Of a stretch of 64,000 nt of DNA, positions 8,639 through 18,549 are shown piece by piece. Source of the stretch: Corynebacterium sp. MSK297. GTDB lineage: Bacteria > Actinomycetota > Actinomycetes > Mycobacteriales > Mycobacteriaceae. The stretch spans positions 323,399 to 387,398 of the forward strand of contig NZ_JASPGD010000001.1 of NCBI RefSeq assembly GCF_030232885.1, written 5' to 3'. Made by a program: the position numbers and the translations under genes. The notes below the pieces were generated by a model. That model was not told where the DNA came from and ran no database searches. It saw only the letters and a list, made by a program, of their open reading frames with translations. Every line of letters begins with the position of its first letter. Position 1 is the first letter of the stretch.

Positions 8639-9406
8639 TTAATTTCCTGTCAACCAAATCACGCCAGCTTGCCGTCCCGTGCGGCCTTCCCTGCGGTATG
8701 AGAAGAATTCTTCCTCATCGATCGTGCACCGTGGATCCGCTTCAATCGAAGTGACGCCTAACCCCATGAGCTGGCACACCAACCCGGCACGAATATCCAG
8801 TCCGGCAGTGCCCTGCGTCGTCGTCGAGCGCGCGCCCGGCAAATGCTTTTCCACATCTGCCGCCATGGCAGGCGGGACTTCGTAGTTTTTCCCGCTCGCC
8901 GCCGGGCCCAATAAAGCCTGAATAGCGTGCGGCCTCGCACCAAGCTCACGCATCTTTTCCACGGTGCGCGATACAATCCCGTTGCGCGCTCCCATCCTGC
9001 CAGCATGCACGGCCGCACAAACGCCAGCGTCCGGATCAGCCAGCAGAACCGGCACGCAATCGGCCACCAGCACCCCCAAACCCAAGCCGGGCACCGTCGT
9101 CACGACAGCATCGGTAACGGCAATCGGTTCCGCGCTGGGCTCACGCACCACGGTGACAGTATTGGTGTGTAGCTGCTCCATCCACTGGATATGCTCTAGC
9201 CCCAACACGCGGGCAAGCCGTGCACGATTGTGCGCAACAGCGCACTCGTCATCACCCACGTGGTCTGCCAGGTTGAACGAGTCAAATGGCTGCTTTGATA
9301 TCCCGCCTTTGCGCGAGGTAAACACCATGTGCACCGGGCGCTTGGAAACGTCGACGGGCGAAAACGCAGCACCCGTACCAGATTCGGATGAACCATGAGA
9401 AGCCAT
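8639..9406 (-). CDS. pgeF: PgeF/YfiH-type peptidoglycan editing protein (laccase-domain)
   Basis: Homologues of this family have been described as purine nucleoside phosphorylase/deaminase or as peptidoglycan editing factors that remove mis-incorporated residues from muropeptides; the location between ftsZ and yggS is the standard one. The 255-residue protein keeps the metal-site histidines and cysteine in MEQLHTNTV, VADCVPVLLADP and AAVHAGRMG. ATG 9404-9406 was taken as start, with a TTG two codons upstream as an alternative; neither has a good ribosome-binding site, so coupling to ftsZ translation, which ends 15 bases earlier, is likely. Confidence 0.9.
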   Translation of the reverse strand: MASHGSSESGTGAAFSPVDVSKRPVHMVFTSRKGGISKQPFDSFNLADHVGDDECAVAHNRARLARVLGLEHIQWMEQLHTNTVTVVREPSAEPIAVTDAVVTTVPGLGLGVLVADCVPVLLADPDAGVCAAVHAGRMGARNGIVSRTVEKMRELGARPHAIQALLGPAASGKNYEVPPAMAADVEKHLPGARSTTTQGTAGLDIRAGLVCQLMGLGVTSIEADPRCTIDEEEFFSYRREGRTGRQAGVIWLTGN

Positions 9407-9421
9407 AAACAAGTCTAAGCC

Positions 9422-10666
9422 TTAGCGCATGAAATCTGGCACGTCGAGATCATCGTCTGGCTCAGCAGCGTGCTGCGGCTGACGAGGCTCTTGAGAATCT
9501 TGGAACCGCTCGTTGGAGGTAAACAGACCGCCAGAACGGCTGGTTTGCGTCCGCGGTTTTTCCCGCTCACTGAACAAAGACCCACGTTCTGGGCGTGCTG
9601 GCTGCGGCTGGGAAGCCTGCGCTTGCGAGCGAGCAGCATTGTCAGCGGCCGGGCCGCGCTGCACCTGTGCACCAGACTGCGCGGTTACTTCCTGCTTGCC
9701 GTATTCATCCTGCAGATTCGCTTGTGCATCGAAGCCGGTAGCAATGATGGTCACACGGACTTCATCACCCAAATTATCGTCGATGATGGTACCGAAGATG
9801 ATGTTGGCATCTGGGTCCGCCTTTTCTTCCACCATGGTGGAAGCTTGATAGACCTCTTGCAGTCCCAGATCCGAGCCACCAGCAATGGACAACAGCACAC
9901 CCTTGGCGCCTTCCATCGTGGATTCTAAAAGCGGAGAGTTAATTGCTTGTTCCGCAGCAGTCATCACACGTTCATCCCCGCGAGCAGAACCCACGCCCAT
10001 CAGAGCAGAACCGGCCTCAGCCATGACGGAGCGCACGTCGGCAAAGTCGACGTTAATCATGCCCGGAATGGTGATCAGGTTTGTAATACCCTGCACACCG
10101 TTGTGCAGTACTTCATCGGCCGCCCGGAAAGCTTCCATCATGGACAGGTTGGCATCACCCAACTGCAGCAGACGATCATTCGGAATGACGATCAAGGTGT
10201 CGCAGACTTCGCGCAGCTCAGCGATACCGGCCTCAGCCTGGCGGGAACGGCGAGCTCCCTCAAATTTGAACGGGCGGGTAACGACGCCGACGGTCAGCGC
10301 GCCCATCTTCTTCGCAATATTTGCCACGACTGGTGCAGCACCGGTACCGGTTCCGCCACCCTCGCCTGCGGTGACGAACACCATGTCGGCGCCGCGCAGG
10401 GTCTCTTCCAATTCGGACTTGGAATCTTCTGCAGAGCTGCGACCAACCTCTGGATTCGCACCGGCACCCAAACCACGGGTCGCTTCACGGCCGATATCGT
10501 GCTTGACGTCAGCATCGGAAAACAGCAGTGCCTGCGAGTCTGTGTTAATCGCCACGAATTGGACCCCTTTGAGTCCCTCTTCGATCATGCGGTTCACTGC
10601 GTTGACGCCGCCGCCGCCAACGCCAACGACCTTGATATCAGCAAGGTGATTGTTAGGTGAGGTCAT
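9422..10666 (-). CDS. ftsZ: Cell division GTPase FtsZ
   Basis: The bacterial tubulin homologue forms the Z ring. The 414-residue protein has the [11 protein letters not shown] nucleotide loop, the tubulin signature GGGTGTG at residues 103-109, the synergy-loop region [11 protein letters not shown], and a C-terminal Gln/Pro/Arg-rich linker ending in the SepF-binding tail [14 protein letters not shown] 10664-10666 gives the conserved start. A 233-base gap separates it from ftsQ, so separate promoters are likely there. Confidence 0.98.
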   Translation of the reverse strand: MTSPNNHLADIKVVGVGGGGVNAVNRMIEEGLKGVQFVAINTDSQALLFSDADVKHDIGREATRGLGAGANPEVGRSSAEDSKSELEETLRGADMVFVTAGEGGGTGTGAAPVVANIAKKMGALTVGVVTRPFKFEGARRSRQAEAGIAELREVCDTLIVIPNDRLLQLGDANLSMMEAFRAADEVLHNGVQGITNLITIPGMINVDFADVRSVMAEAGSALMGVGSARGDERVMTAAEQAINSPLLESTMEGAKGVLLSIAGGSDLGLQEVYQASTMVEEKADPDANIIFGTIIDDNLGDEVRVTIIATGFDAQANLQDEYGKQEVTAQSGAQVQRGPAADNAARSQAQASQPQPARPERGSLFSEREKPRTQTSRSGGLFTSNERFQDSQEPRQPQHAAEPDDDLDVPDFMR

Positions 10667-10842
10667 AAGAGGTTTTCCGGCCTTTCAGGTTCTGCTTTTC
10701 GTCTTGTCGGTCGTTACTGCGTGCGAGTTACTTGACTATCTTGATTGACACTTATGTAATTTTGGCGCATATTTCCACGCGTGTCGTACACCTAAACCTT
10801 TACTTTAGGGTACTGAACTGGGCTTTTAAGCCAACCCGACAG

Positions 10843-10867
10843 GTGATCACCCCCTGTGATCACCCCC
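10843..10867. repeat. Tandem GTGATCACCCCC motif in the ftsQ-ftsZ gap
   Basis: GTGATCACCCCC occurs twice with a 13-bp period, and each copy contains the palindrome GTGATCAC. The pair lies about 180 bases upstream of the ftsZ start and 24 bases past the ftsQ start-distal end. A paired palindrome at a likely promoter region could be a regulator site; I cannot name the protein. Confidence 0.5.
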
Positions 10868-10899
10868 GAAAACTCCGGCGTGCCAACCACACCGCAACG

Positions 10900-11556
10900 C
10901 TAGCGAACAGTCACCAAACTAGGGTTGGAAATATCCCAGTGCTCGCCCTCCCGGTGAATCACGTGTTCTAACGCTGCTGCCTTTTGCTCGTTCGCATCAT
11001 CGACACCCCAGTAAATCGTGCGGCCATCATACAGCCGCAACTCCATGGCATGCGAAGATTTCACTTCCAGAGACGCGATCTCTCGACGAATCGGCTTCGG
11101 CACAGTTGCGATCGCAGCAACCGCAGCATTGACCGCGGCCTCATTATCTACTTCACCGGTGATCTCCACGGCCTCGTCCGGCGGCGTATCAATCAAAAAG
11201 GCATGCCCTTGGTGATCGATCAGGTGCGCACCATTATTATGTTCGACGAAGCCAACGACTTCGCGTTCGGTGACCGCAATATCCACCGTCGAAGGGAAGT
11301 GCCGGGACACAGTCACCCCCCGCACCCATGGCTGCTTCACAATGCGGCTCGCCGCACCCGAAGCATCAATGCGCAAAAGATTATCGCCTTCGACAATTCC
11401 GCTGTCTGCAAGCACCGCCTCCGCACTCACACGCTCAGTGCCGGAGACCTCAATGGAATTAACCCGAAGTACTGGAAAAATCCAGACCACCACAGCAGCT
11501 AGCAGCACAACCGCCACCACCGCAACAACAGACAATGTCAGTGGTTTCTTCCGCAC
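10900..11556 (-). CDS. ftsQ: Cell division protein FtsQ
   Basis: FtsQ is a bitopic divisome scaffold that recruits FtsL and FtsI. The 218-residue protein has a short basic N-terminus (MRKK), one membrane segment at about residues 8-30, and then the POTRA domain beginning RVNSIEVSGTERVSAEAVL, followed by the conserved PWVRGVTVSRHFPSTVDIAVTER block. It is shorter at the N-terminus than many actinobacterial FtsQ proteins. The GTG start lies two bases after the murC stop, indicating coupling. Confidence 0.95.
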   Translation of the reverse strand: MRKKPLTLSVVAVVAVVLLAAVVVWIFPVLRVNSIEVSGTERVSAEAVLADSGIVEGDNLLRIDASGAASRIVKQPWVRGVTVSRHFPSTVDIAVTEREVVGFVEHNNGAHLIDHQGHAFLIDTPPDEAVEITGEVDNEAAVNAAVAAIATVPKPIRREIASLEVKSSHAMELRLYDGRTIYWGVDDANEQKAAALEHVIHREGEHWDISNPSLVTVR

Positions 11557-11558
11557 AA

Positions 11559-13091
11559 CTAGCTACCGGCCCGTTCCGTGTTCTCTCGCAGATGCTGCAC
11601 AATCTCGGGTGCTACCACTGTGACCGAGCCCGCGCCCATCGTCAACACCAAATCATGCGGGCCAGCAAGCGAAGCCACCGTCTCTGGAACTGCCGACATG
11701 TCCGGCTCATAGCGTACGGTGACAGACTCCTCCATCGCGTTGGTGATAATCCGGGAGGTCAACCCCTCAACCGGGGTTTCTCGGGCACCGAAAATATCCA
11801 AGACCACGCAGGCGTCGGCAAGCGAAAGCACCTGGGCAAACTCCTGATAGAACTCCTTGGTGCGCGAATACAAATGCGGCTGGAAACAAGCAATCACCTT
11901 GCCGCCTTGGGCTTCTGCCAACACCTGTTCACGCGCTGCCGTCAGCACGGCCATGACTTCCGTCGGGTGATGGGCATAATCATCGTAGACCTTCACCCCG
12001 TCAAATCGGCCGCCGCCTACCGAGCCGTGATACTCAAAACGCCGACGCACCCCGGCGAAACTAGCTACCCCCTCGGCCAATTTCTCGGGATCGACACCAG
12101 CGGCAGTGCCCGCCAAAACCGCGGCCACAGAATTCAACACCATGTGATAGCCCGGGATCTGCACCACATAATCCAACGAAACCGCACGCTCTTCGGTGCT
12201 TGCCACTCCATGCGGCACACGCAACTGCAGCCACACGCGAGTACCAGCTGCCAAGACTTCCGTGGCGGTGACCTCAGCTACCAGGAGCCTGTCGACCTCC
12301 GGCGAACGTGTCTGCGAAGCCGTGCCGTAGCCCAACACGGTAATACCGCGCTGCGCGCACGCTACCGCAAGCTCCGCGGTGTGGGCATCATCCAGGCATG
12401 CAACCAGCACACCGTCGTCGGCAATAAGCTCAGCGAAATCACGGAACACCTGAAAGTAATTTTCCGCAGTGCCGAAATAATCTAAGTGGTCCGGCTCGAT
12501 ATTGGTCACCACCGCGATCGACGGGCGGTAACGCAAAAGCGATGCGTCCGACTCATCTGCTTCCGCAACGAAGATATCCCCTGTGCCGTGATGCGCATTG
12601 GTACCAGCGCGGTTCAACTGGCCACCAATAGCAAAAGATGGATCCACACCCGCGCCCTGCAATGCGGTAACCGCCATCGACGTCGTCGACGTTTTCCCAT
12701 GGGTACCAGCGATCAACACTTGGGTAGAACCATCCATCAGCTCCGCCAATAAATCCGATCGACGAATCACCGGGATGCCGTGCTCAGCCGCAGCACGCAA
12801 TTCCGGATTATCTTTCGGGATTGCCGCAAACGACGTCACCACAACCGTCGGCAAGCTCCCCGACAACTCCAAGTTCTCAGCCCGGTGCCCGATGGCAATC
12901 TCCGCACCCATCGAACGCAGTGCGCGCACCGGGCGGGAATCTTTCATATCCGAGCCAGACACTGTGGCTTCCCGCGAGAGCAAAATCCGGGCTACACCCG
13001 ACATTCCTGCGCCGCCAATCCCGACTAAATGCACGCGCGACAGATCGACGGTGTCGGGGTTCGTATTCAACTCTGCATGCATGTCTGACAC
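11559..13091 (-). CDS. murC: UDP-N-acetylmuramate--L-alanine ligase MurC
   Basis: MurC adds L-Ala to UDP-MurNAc, the first step of stem-peptide synthesis in the cytoplasm. The 510-residue protein has the UDP-binding start [12 protein letters not shown], the ATP P-loop GTHGKTSTT at about residue 128, and the Mur-ligase C-terminal domain with [13 protein letters not shown] 13089-13091 is chosen because AGGAG lies seven bases upstream. A 99-base repeat-bearing gap separates it from murG. Confidence 0.97.
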   Translation of the reverse strand: MSDMHAELNTNPDTVDLSRVHLVGIGGAGMSGVARILLSREATVSGSDMKDSRPVRALRSMGAEIAIGHRAENLELSGSLPTVVVTSFAAIPKDNPELRAAAEHGIPVIRRSDLLAELMDGSTQVLIAGTHGKTSTTSMAVTALQGAGVDPSFAIGGQLNRAGTNAHHGTGDIFVAEADESDASLLRYRPSIAVVTNIEPDHLDYFGTAENYFQVFRDFAELIADDGVLVACLDDAHTAELAVACAQRGITVLGYGTASQTRSPEVDRLLVAEVTATEVLAAGTRVWLQLRVPHGVASTEERAVSLDYVVQIPGYHMVLNSVAAVLAGTAAGVDPEKLAEGVASFAGVRRRFEYHGSVGGGRFDGVKVYDDYAHHPTEVMAVLTAAREQVLAEAQGGKVIACFQPHLYSRTKEFYQEFAQVLSLADACVVLDIFGARETPVEGLTSRIITNAMEESVTVRYEPDMSAVPETVASLAGPHDLVLTMGAGSVTVVAPEIVQHLRENTERAGS

Positions 13092-13113
13092 GAGTGCTCT
13101 CCTAGCTCGTAGG

Positions 13114-13195
13114 TATCGGGTGTTCGTAGCTATCGGGTGTTCTTATCGCCCGGCATAGTTATTACCGGGCATAGTTATCGCCGGACGTAGTTATT
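13114..13195. repeat. Two short tandem repeat families in the murG-murC gap
   Basis: TATCGGGTGTTC occurs at 13114-13125 and 13131-13142 (17-bp period). Directly next to it a 16-bp unit resembling CCGGGCATAGTTATTA occurs three times (about 13149-13195), the last copy reaching into the murG stop codon. No known factor site is recognised. Confidence 0.85.
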
Positions 13196-14357
13196 TTTGT
13201 GCATTCTTAGTATCGTTCGCGGACGCAGTTTCTTCCTCCGGGTGCTCGGCAGAAGCACGACGCAATGGATTGACCGAACGATCGAAAATGATGCGCTCAG
13301 CCAGCCGCCACGCAGCATCTCCGTGTTCACTCGCGGCAGCTGCACTACGCATCTGCCGATAAGTGGCATCATCACCGAGAATCGAGGTCACAGCGTCATA
13401 CATCACGTCCGGCGAGAATTCCGCATCATCGATTTTGCGCGCGGCCCCCTCGGCGACGACGGCCTCACAATTCAGCCCCTGCTCACCATTACCATGTGGC
13501 AGAGGAACATAAACTGCGGGCAACCCGGAGGCAGACACCTCGGCAACGGTCATCGCACCGGAACGGCAGACCACCAGATCCGCAACCGCCAAAGCTGCCG
13601 CCATGTCCTCGATATACGGCAATGACACATAATGCGCATGTTCACGCGGTGGCTCATTCTTCTTTCCATACGCATGCAGTACCTGGTAGCCGGCGTCGAC
13701 AAGCCGGTCGATGCTGCCAGCCACCGCAGCATTGATGGACGCTGCCCCTTGCGAACCACCCGTCACCAAGATGGTCGGGCGGTCTGCTACAAGACTAAAC
13801 AACTCCCGGGCACGGGCAGTCTTCTCTCCACTGGGGTCCCCGCCAGCCAACTGCGGGCGCACCGGAATCCCGACAATATCGCCTTTCATGCCAGAACCTT
13901 CGATAGCGTTAAAGCCAGTACCACCCAAGCGCACACCCATTTTGTTCGCCATACCAGCCAACGCGTTAGTCTCCAACACATAAAACGGGATACCCAAAGA
14001 CTTTGCTGCCAAATACGCCGACGCGGAGACATACCCACCGGTACCGAACACGGCATCGGCGCGGTTTTTCTTCAGAATCTTTCGTGCCTGCCGGATTGAA
14101 CGCAGTATCTTAAACGGCAACGCGAACAAATCTGCATTGATGCGACGCGGCACTGGCACTGGGGTAATCAGTTCTAAGCTAAAGCCACGGGCCGGAACAA
14201 TATCGCTTTCCAGTCCACGGGAAGTTCCCAACGCCAGAACTTGTGCGCCGTAACGGTTGCGCAGCACCTCGCCGACGGCCAAGGCTGGCTCAATATGTCC
14301 GGCCGTGCCACCTCCCGCAAGGACAACGGTCAGTGCCGTATCGGTCGTTGACGCCAT
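13191..14357 (-). CDS. murG: MurG lipid II synthase (N-acetylglucosaminyltransferase)
   Basis: MurG transfers GlcNAc from UDP-GlcNAc to lipid I at the inner membrane face. The 388-residue GT28 enzyme shows GGGTAGHIEPALAVGE (residues 15-30), FGTGGYVSASAYLAAK, the ILVTGGSQGAASIN start of the second Rossmann domain, and PLPHGNGEQGLNCEAV near the C-terminus. The final 20-30 residues are an Ala/Glu/Asn-rich tail. The start codon lies inside the end of ftsW (28-base overlap). Confidence 0.97.
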   Translation of the reverse strand: MASTTDTALTVVLAGGGTAGHIEPALAVGEVLRNRYGAQVLALGTSRGLESDIVPARGFSLELITPVPVPRRINADLFALPFKILRSIRQARKILKKNRADAVFGTGGYVSASAYLAAKSLGIPFYVLETNALAGMANKMGVRLGGTGFNAIEGSGMKGDIVGIPVRPQLAGGDPSGEKTARARELFSLVADRPTILVTGGSQGAASINAAVAGSIDRLVDAGYQVLHAYGKKNEPPREHAHYVSLPYIEDMAAALAVADLVVCRSGAMTVAEVSASGLPAVYVPLPHGNGEQGLNCEAVVAEGAARKIDDAEFSPDVMYDAVTSILGDDATYRQMRSAAAASEHGDAAWRLAERIIFDRSVNPLRRASAEHPEEETASANDTKNAQK

Positions 14358-15841
14358 GTTCCTGGTTGGCCTTTCTGGTTCGGGTGCGAGTGCGAATGAT
14401 GGTGTGTGCTACGCGCGCTAACGGTGGAGGCTGCCCGCGACCGGGACGTCACCGCGGTGCCGAAGCGCTGGTCCGCTCGCCGCTGCTCCGGACGCGTCTG
14501 CAGCGGGCGCCGCGCCGGCTGCCGCCGACCATGACGCTCCCACGAACGCTGGCCACCGGCTGCCGCGCGGGCGGAAGAAACGGCGACCGTAGGCTCAGGA
14601 ATCATCAGCACCCGGTCGAACAGCGGGCGGCCGTAACTTTGCATATACGACACTGCCTCTGGTTCATGCCGGGCCACCGACGCCAACAAGCCCATCGCGC
14701 CGAGCGTAACCACGGTAGAGGTACCACCGGAAGAAATCAGTGGCAGCTGCACACCGGTCATCGGCATCAAGCCGATCACATAGGAGATATTATAAAACGC
14801 CTGTGACGCCACCGTAGCGGTCAAGGTAGCCGCCAACAACGACTGGAATTGGTTTTGTGCGCGCATGGCGGTGCGCAAACCAAAAATTCCCAGGATCACG
14901 AACATCAGAATGACCAGCACACCACCGAATAAGCCAAGCTCTTCGCCAATGATGGCGAATACGAAGTCATTTTTTGCCTCTGGCAGGTAAAACCACTTCG
15001 CGCGTGACTGGCCGATGCCGACCCCCGTTAGCGACCCGTCCGCCAAAGATAAAAAGCCCTGGTAGCTCTGGAACGCTGAACCTCGGGTGTCGGTGAAGTT
15101 TCCGGTAAACGCTCCGAAAAATGTGGTAAAGCGTTCCCCGCGGTAGCCACCGCCCAAGAATACAAAGATCAATCCGACAAAAGCACCAGTGACCGCCAGC
15201 GCAATCACGCGCCAATTGATGCCTGCAAAGAACAGGGTGAATCCAACAACCACGGCGAAAGTCATCGCCACACCCAGGTTGCCTTCGGCGATCATCGCAC
15301 CGAAAAACACCATCGAGAGCAAAATATAGATCACGAACGGATTATTGAGCCGTACTTCGTTCAGAGTGCGCGGCGGGCGTTTGTTAGCCAGGCTCAGTGC
15401 GCCAAACATGGCAACCGCGATGCGAGCGATCTCCGAAGGCTGCAGGCGAATCGGCCCAAGGACAATCCAGGATTGCGAACCGACCTCGTTGCGCCCCACA
15501 CCGATACCGGGGACGAAAACCAGCATGGTCAAAATACCCGCGAAGGCAAGAAACCACGGGGTAAGTCGCTTGACGGTACTAAACGGAGTACGCAGCGCCA
15601 ACCAAAATGCCACTAATCCCAACACAACATAAAAGGTTTGCCGGAAAGCTTGCGCCCACACAGTATTACCTTCGATGACAGACCAAGTCATAGTTGCCGA
15701 AAACGCCATGACGACACCGATGCCGACTAACACAAAAATGGCGATGCGCAGCATCAAATAATCCAAACCAGGGTGGCTGGGCATACTCAGCTTCCAGTTA
15801 CGCACGGGGCGTCGGCGAGGTTGCGGGGTTTGTGTGGCCAT
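14330..15841 (-). CDS. ftsW: SEDS-family septal glycosyltransferase FtsW
   Basis: FtsW polymerises lipid II at the septum together with its partner FtsI. The 503-residue membrane protein has ten predicted segments, with SEDS blocks LGPIRLQPSEIARIA, FAIIGEELGLFGG and GLMPMTGVQLPLISSGGTS. Past about residue 410 it has an unusually long Arg/Ala-rich cytoplasmic tail, containing a HHHSHSH stretch near its end, and this tail is encoded across the start of murG. ATG 15839-15841 follows the murD stop by two bases. Confidence 0.96.
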   Translation of the reverse strand: MATQTPQPRRRPVRNWKLSMPSHPGLDYLMLRIAIFVLVGIGVVMAFSATMTWSVIEGNTVWAQAFRQTFYVVLGLVAFWLALRTPFSTVKRLTPWFLAFAGILTMLVFVPGIGVGRNEVGSQSWIVLGPIRLQPSEIARIAVAMFGALSLANKRPPRTLNEVRLNNPFVIYILLSMVFFGAMIAEGNLGVAMTFAVVVGFTLFFAGINWRVIALAVTGAFVGLIFVFLGGGYRGERFTTFFGAFTGNFTDTRGSAFQSYQGFLSLADGSLTGVGIGQSRAKWFYLPEAKNDFVFAIIGEELGLFGGVLVILMFVILGIFGLRTAMRAQNQFQSLLAATLTATVASQAFYNISYVIGLMPMTGVQLPLISSGGTSTVVTLGAMGLLASVARHEPEAVSYMQSYGRPLFDRVLMIPEPTVAVSSARAAAGGQRSWERHGRRQPARRPLQTRPEQRRADQRFGTAVTSRSRAASTVSARSTHHHSHSHPNQKGQPGTWRQRPIRH

Positions 15842-15843
15842 GG

Positions 15844-17307
15844 TTAACCAGAGTAGTCGGATGTGGCCCTAGCAAACAGATCGCCACGCTGGGCCATGCC
15901 AGAAAACATATCGAGAGACGCCGCCGCCGGCGCCAACAACACCGTATCGCCTGCGGTTGCCAGCCTGTGCGCTGCAGCAACCGCAAGCTGCATGCATTCG
16001 CGCGGTGCTACAGAGTCGATAATTTCCACCGGGATCTCTGGTGCCTGCTCCCGCAGGGTTTCGGCAATAATATGCTTGTCGACGCCGACCAGCACCGCGG
16101 CTTTGATGCGGTGTACTTCCGCACGCACCAGCTCTGTAACGCTTGCGCCTTTCAACTGGCCGCCTGCTACCCAGACTATGGACGCCAGCCCCGCCATGGC
16201 CGCCTGCGCGGCATGCGGATTGGTGGCTTTGGAGTTGTCGATATAGTCCACCCCGCCGATGCTCGCGACCACTGCCCCCCGGTGCGCCGCGACGCGGTAG
16301 CGTGCCAGCCCCGCTGCAATATCACTCGGATGCACGCCATAGTCATAAGCAGCAGCTGCTGCTGCCCCAGCATCCAAAATCCCAGCCGCACCCGGTGGTT
16401 GTAGTCCTTCAGTGCGCGCGAGTTCTGTTGTTTCGTGGTCTGCATCGCCAGCGACCACCAAATCGCCATTGACCACACCGACCTGCCCGGGCTGCGGAGC
16501 ATACTGCGTAAACCCCCGCGAACTAAGCCCCTGCTCGCTGACAACAAGCTTGGTTTCTGCATCATCAATACCCACCACGCGCTTCGGTGCACGCAAAACC
16601 GCGGCCTTATCCGCAGCATAAGCAGCAAAGCTACCATGCCAATCAATATGGTCGTCGGCAATATTCAACAGCACCCCGACATCCGGGGTGAGGGTCGGCG
16701 CCCAGTGCAACTGGAAACTCGACGCCTCCAGCACCACAATATCCACCCGTGGTGTAGCCGCCAGCGCCGCAAAAACCGAAGCACCGATATTGCCTGTGGC
16801 CAAGGACCGCTTGCCGACGCGCTCCCCATGCGCTTCCAGGATTGATGCCAACATCCCCGTCGTGGTGGTCTTGCCATTGGTCCCGGTAATAACCAGCCAA
16901 TCGCGTTTCGGTCCATATACTTCGGAGCGATCCAGGCGATAGCCCAGCTCGACATCACCAATGACTTCCAATCCTGCATTCTGCGCAGCCACGAGTAACG
17001 GCGCGTGCGGCGGCCAGCCGGGGCTGGTGACCACAAGGTCTAGCGCAGAAAACTCGGAATTGGGTGCAAAATCAACCTCACTGGCCGCCACCGCAGTCAC
17101 CCGGGGTATCGAATTCTCGCGGGCACCCGCAGTATCGGCTTGGGTGTGCCGACCCGCCAATTCGTCGGCAAGCTGTGTTGCGGCCGCCAGGTTGTTATCG
17201 GCAATGATCACGTCCACGCCGAGATCCACCAAGGCTTCCGCACACCCTGCCCCAGAAACACCGGCGCCGGCTACGAGCACGCGGTTGAGTTGCATATCCA
17301 CAAGCAT
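15844..17307 (-). CDS. murD: UDP-N-acetylmuramoylalanine--D-glutamate ligase MurD
   Basis: MurD adds D-Glu to UDP-MurNAc-L-Ala. The roughly 487-residue protein has the N-terminal nucleotide-fold motif VLVAGAGVSGAGCAEALVDLG, the P-loop VITGTNGKTTTTGML at about residue 140, and the C-terminal DNSKATNPHAA block. Start choice is uncertain: ATG 17305-17307 has AGG five bases before it; a GTG at 17313 and an ATG at 17295 are alternatives. The upstream gap carries four CAGTATTAT repeats. Confidence 0.95.
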   Translation of the reverse strand: MLVDMQLNRVLVAGAGVSGAGCAEALVDLGVDVIIADNNLAAATQLADELAGRHTQADTAGARENSIPRVTAVAASEVDFAPNSEFSALDLVVTSPGWPPHAPLLVAAQNAGLEVIGDVELGYRLDRSEVYGPKRDWLVITGTNGKTTTTGMLASILEAHGERVGKRSLATGNIGASVFAALAATPRVDIVVLEASSFQLHWAPTLTPDVGVLLNIADDHIDWHGSFAAYAADKAAVLRAPKRVVGIDDAETKLVVSEQGLSSRGFTQYAPQPGQVGVVNGDLVVAGDADHETTELARTEGLQPPGAAGILDAGAAAAAAYDYGVHPSDIAAGLARYRVAAHRGAVVASIGGVDYIDNSKATNPHAAQAAMAGLASIVWVAGGQLKGASVTELVRAEVHRIKAAVLVGVDKHIIAETLREQAPEIPVEIIDSVAPRECMQLAVAAAHRLATAGDTVLLAPAAASLDMFSGMAQRGDLFARATSDYSG

Positions 17308-17317
17308 TACCACCTAT

Positions 17318-17382
17318 CAGTATTATCCCGGCAGAATGAGCAGGCCAGTATTATGCGATCAGTATTATCAGGTCAGTATTAT
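17318..17382. repeat. CAGTATTAT repeats in the murD-mraY gap
   Basis: CAGTATTAT occurs at 17318, 17346, 17360 and 17374, i.e. with 28-, 14- and 14-base steps, so the underlying unit is 14 bp with one unit degraded. The last copy overlaps the mraY stop codon at 17379-17381. No hairpin with a T-run is formed. Confidence 0.9.
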
Positions 17383-18476
17383 CCGGTGAGTAGCAGCCAT
17401 TCGCCATAAAACAGCGAGGTACCGAAGATCACTGCCATGGCAGAAAGCAACCAGAAGCGGATTACCACCGCGGTTTCGGCCCAACCACCATTTTCGAAGT
17501 GATGGTGGATCGGCGCCATCCGGAAAAAGCGCTTGCCACTGGTGCGGTAAACAGCAATCTGAATAACCACCGAAGCCGCCTCGATGACGAAAATGGAACC
17601 GATAACGATCATCAGCAGCTCGGTGCGCGTCGTCACGGAAATGCCCGCGACAAGACCACCGAGTGCCAACGACCCAGTATCGCCCATGAAAATTTTCGCT
17701 GGTGCAGCATTCCACCACAAAAATCCCAAGCTGGCGCCGAGACCTGCAGACGCCAAAATGGCAATATCCAGCGGGTCCCGCACCTGATAACACGCAGTAT
17801 CAACGGCATGGGAACACGAATTCCGGAACTGCCAAAAGGTAATCAGCGTGTAGCCCCCCATAACCAGCGCGGTCGATCCAGCGGCCAAACCATCGAGCCC
17901 GTCGGTAAAGTTGACTGCATTCGACCAGGCCGAGATCAGAATATACATGAAGATGACGAAGATGATGGTGCCGATAATCGCGCCACCAGCAGCGATATCA
18001 AAGGTCTCGATATCACGGATAAACGACAAGTTCGTCGATCCCGGCGTGAGCCCTTGATCATTAGGAAACTGCAGCACCAAAATCGCGAAAGCGATGGCCA
18101 ACACCAACTGGCCGACGAGTTTGCCTGTCTTATTCAGCCCCAAGTTGCGGGACTTAAAGAGTTTGATTGAATCATCGGCAAAGCCCAGCGTTGCCAACCC
18201 GAGAACCAGGCCGAGCACCAACAAACCAGAGGCGGTAAACGAGCCCGCGTTCGTCAGCAAGCCGAAAATGTTGACCAAGACGTAGGCCACCGTAATGCCC
18301 AGTACAATCGCGATTCCGCCCATGGTTGGGGTGCCGCGCTTCCGCATGTGCGAACGGGGCCCATCTTCGCGGATCTCTTGGCCCCGGCCCACGTTAGTGA
18401 AGTACCGGATCAGCACCGGAGTCGTGAATATCGCGACCAGGAAGCTGATAACGCCGGAGAGAATAATCTGAGTCAC
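17379..18476 (-). CDS. mraY: Phospho-N-acetylmuramoyl-pentapeptide transferase MraY
   Basis: MraY joins UDP-MurNAc-pentapeptide to undecaprenyl phosphate to make lipid I. The 365-residue protein has about ten membrane segments and the family motifs [44 protein letters not shown] and APIHHHFE, which together carry the catalytic aspartates and the HHH nucleotide-binding loop. ATG 18474-18476 opens the frame. A 73-base gap without a gene separates it from murF. Confidence 0.97.
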   Translation of the reverse strand: MTQIILSGVISFLVAIFTTPVLIRYFTNVGRGQEIREDGPRSHMRKRGTPTMGGIAIVLGITVAYVLVNIFGLLTNAGSFTASGLLVLGLVLGLATLGFADDSIKLFKSRNLGLNKTGKLVGQLVLAIAFAILVLQFPNDQGLTPGSTNLSFIRDIETFDIAAGGAIIGTIIFVIFMYILISAWSNAVNFTDGLDGLAAGSTALVMGGYTLITFWQFRNSCSHAVDTACYQVRDPLDIAILASAGLGASLGFLWWNAAPAKIFMGDTGSLALGGLVAGISVTTRTELLMIVIGSIFVIEAASVVIQIAVYRTSGKRFFRMAPIHHHFENGGWAETAVVIRFWLLSAMAVIFGTSLFYGEWLLLTG

Positions 18477-18549
18477 TGGTTACTGTTCCTTATGCTTTGC
18501 TCAATGCTTCTTGTCTAAGCTACTTCTGATCGCAGCCTGGTTTATGCAG

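Noticed and set aside
9885..10649. 254-codon plus-strand frame opposite ftsZ
   Set aside because: The frame is open only because of the GC-rich codon pattern of ftsZ; composition is Ser/Pro/Thr-rich with no domain and no ribosome-binding site.
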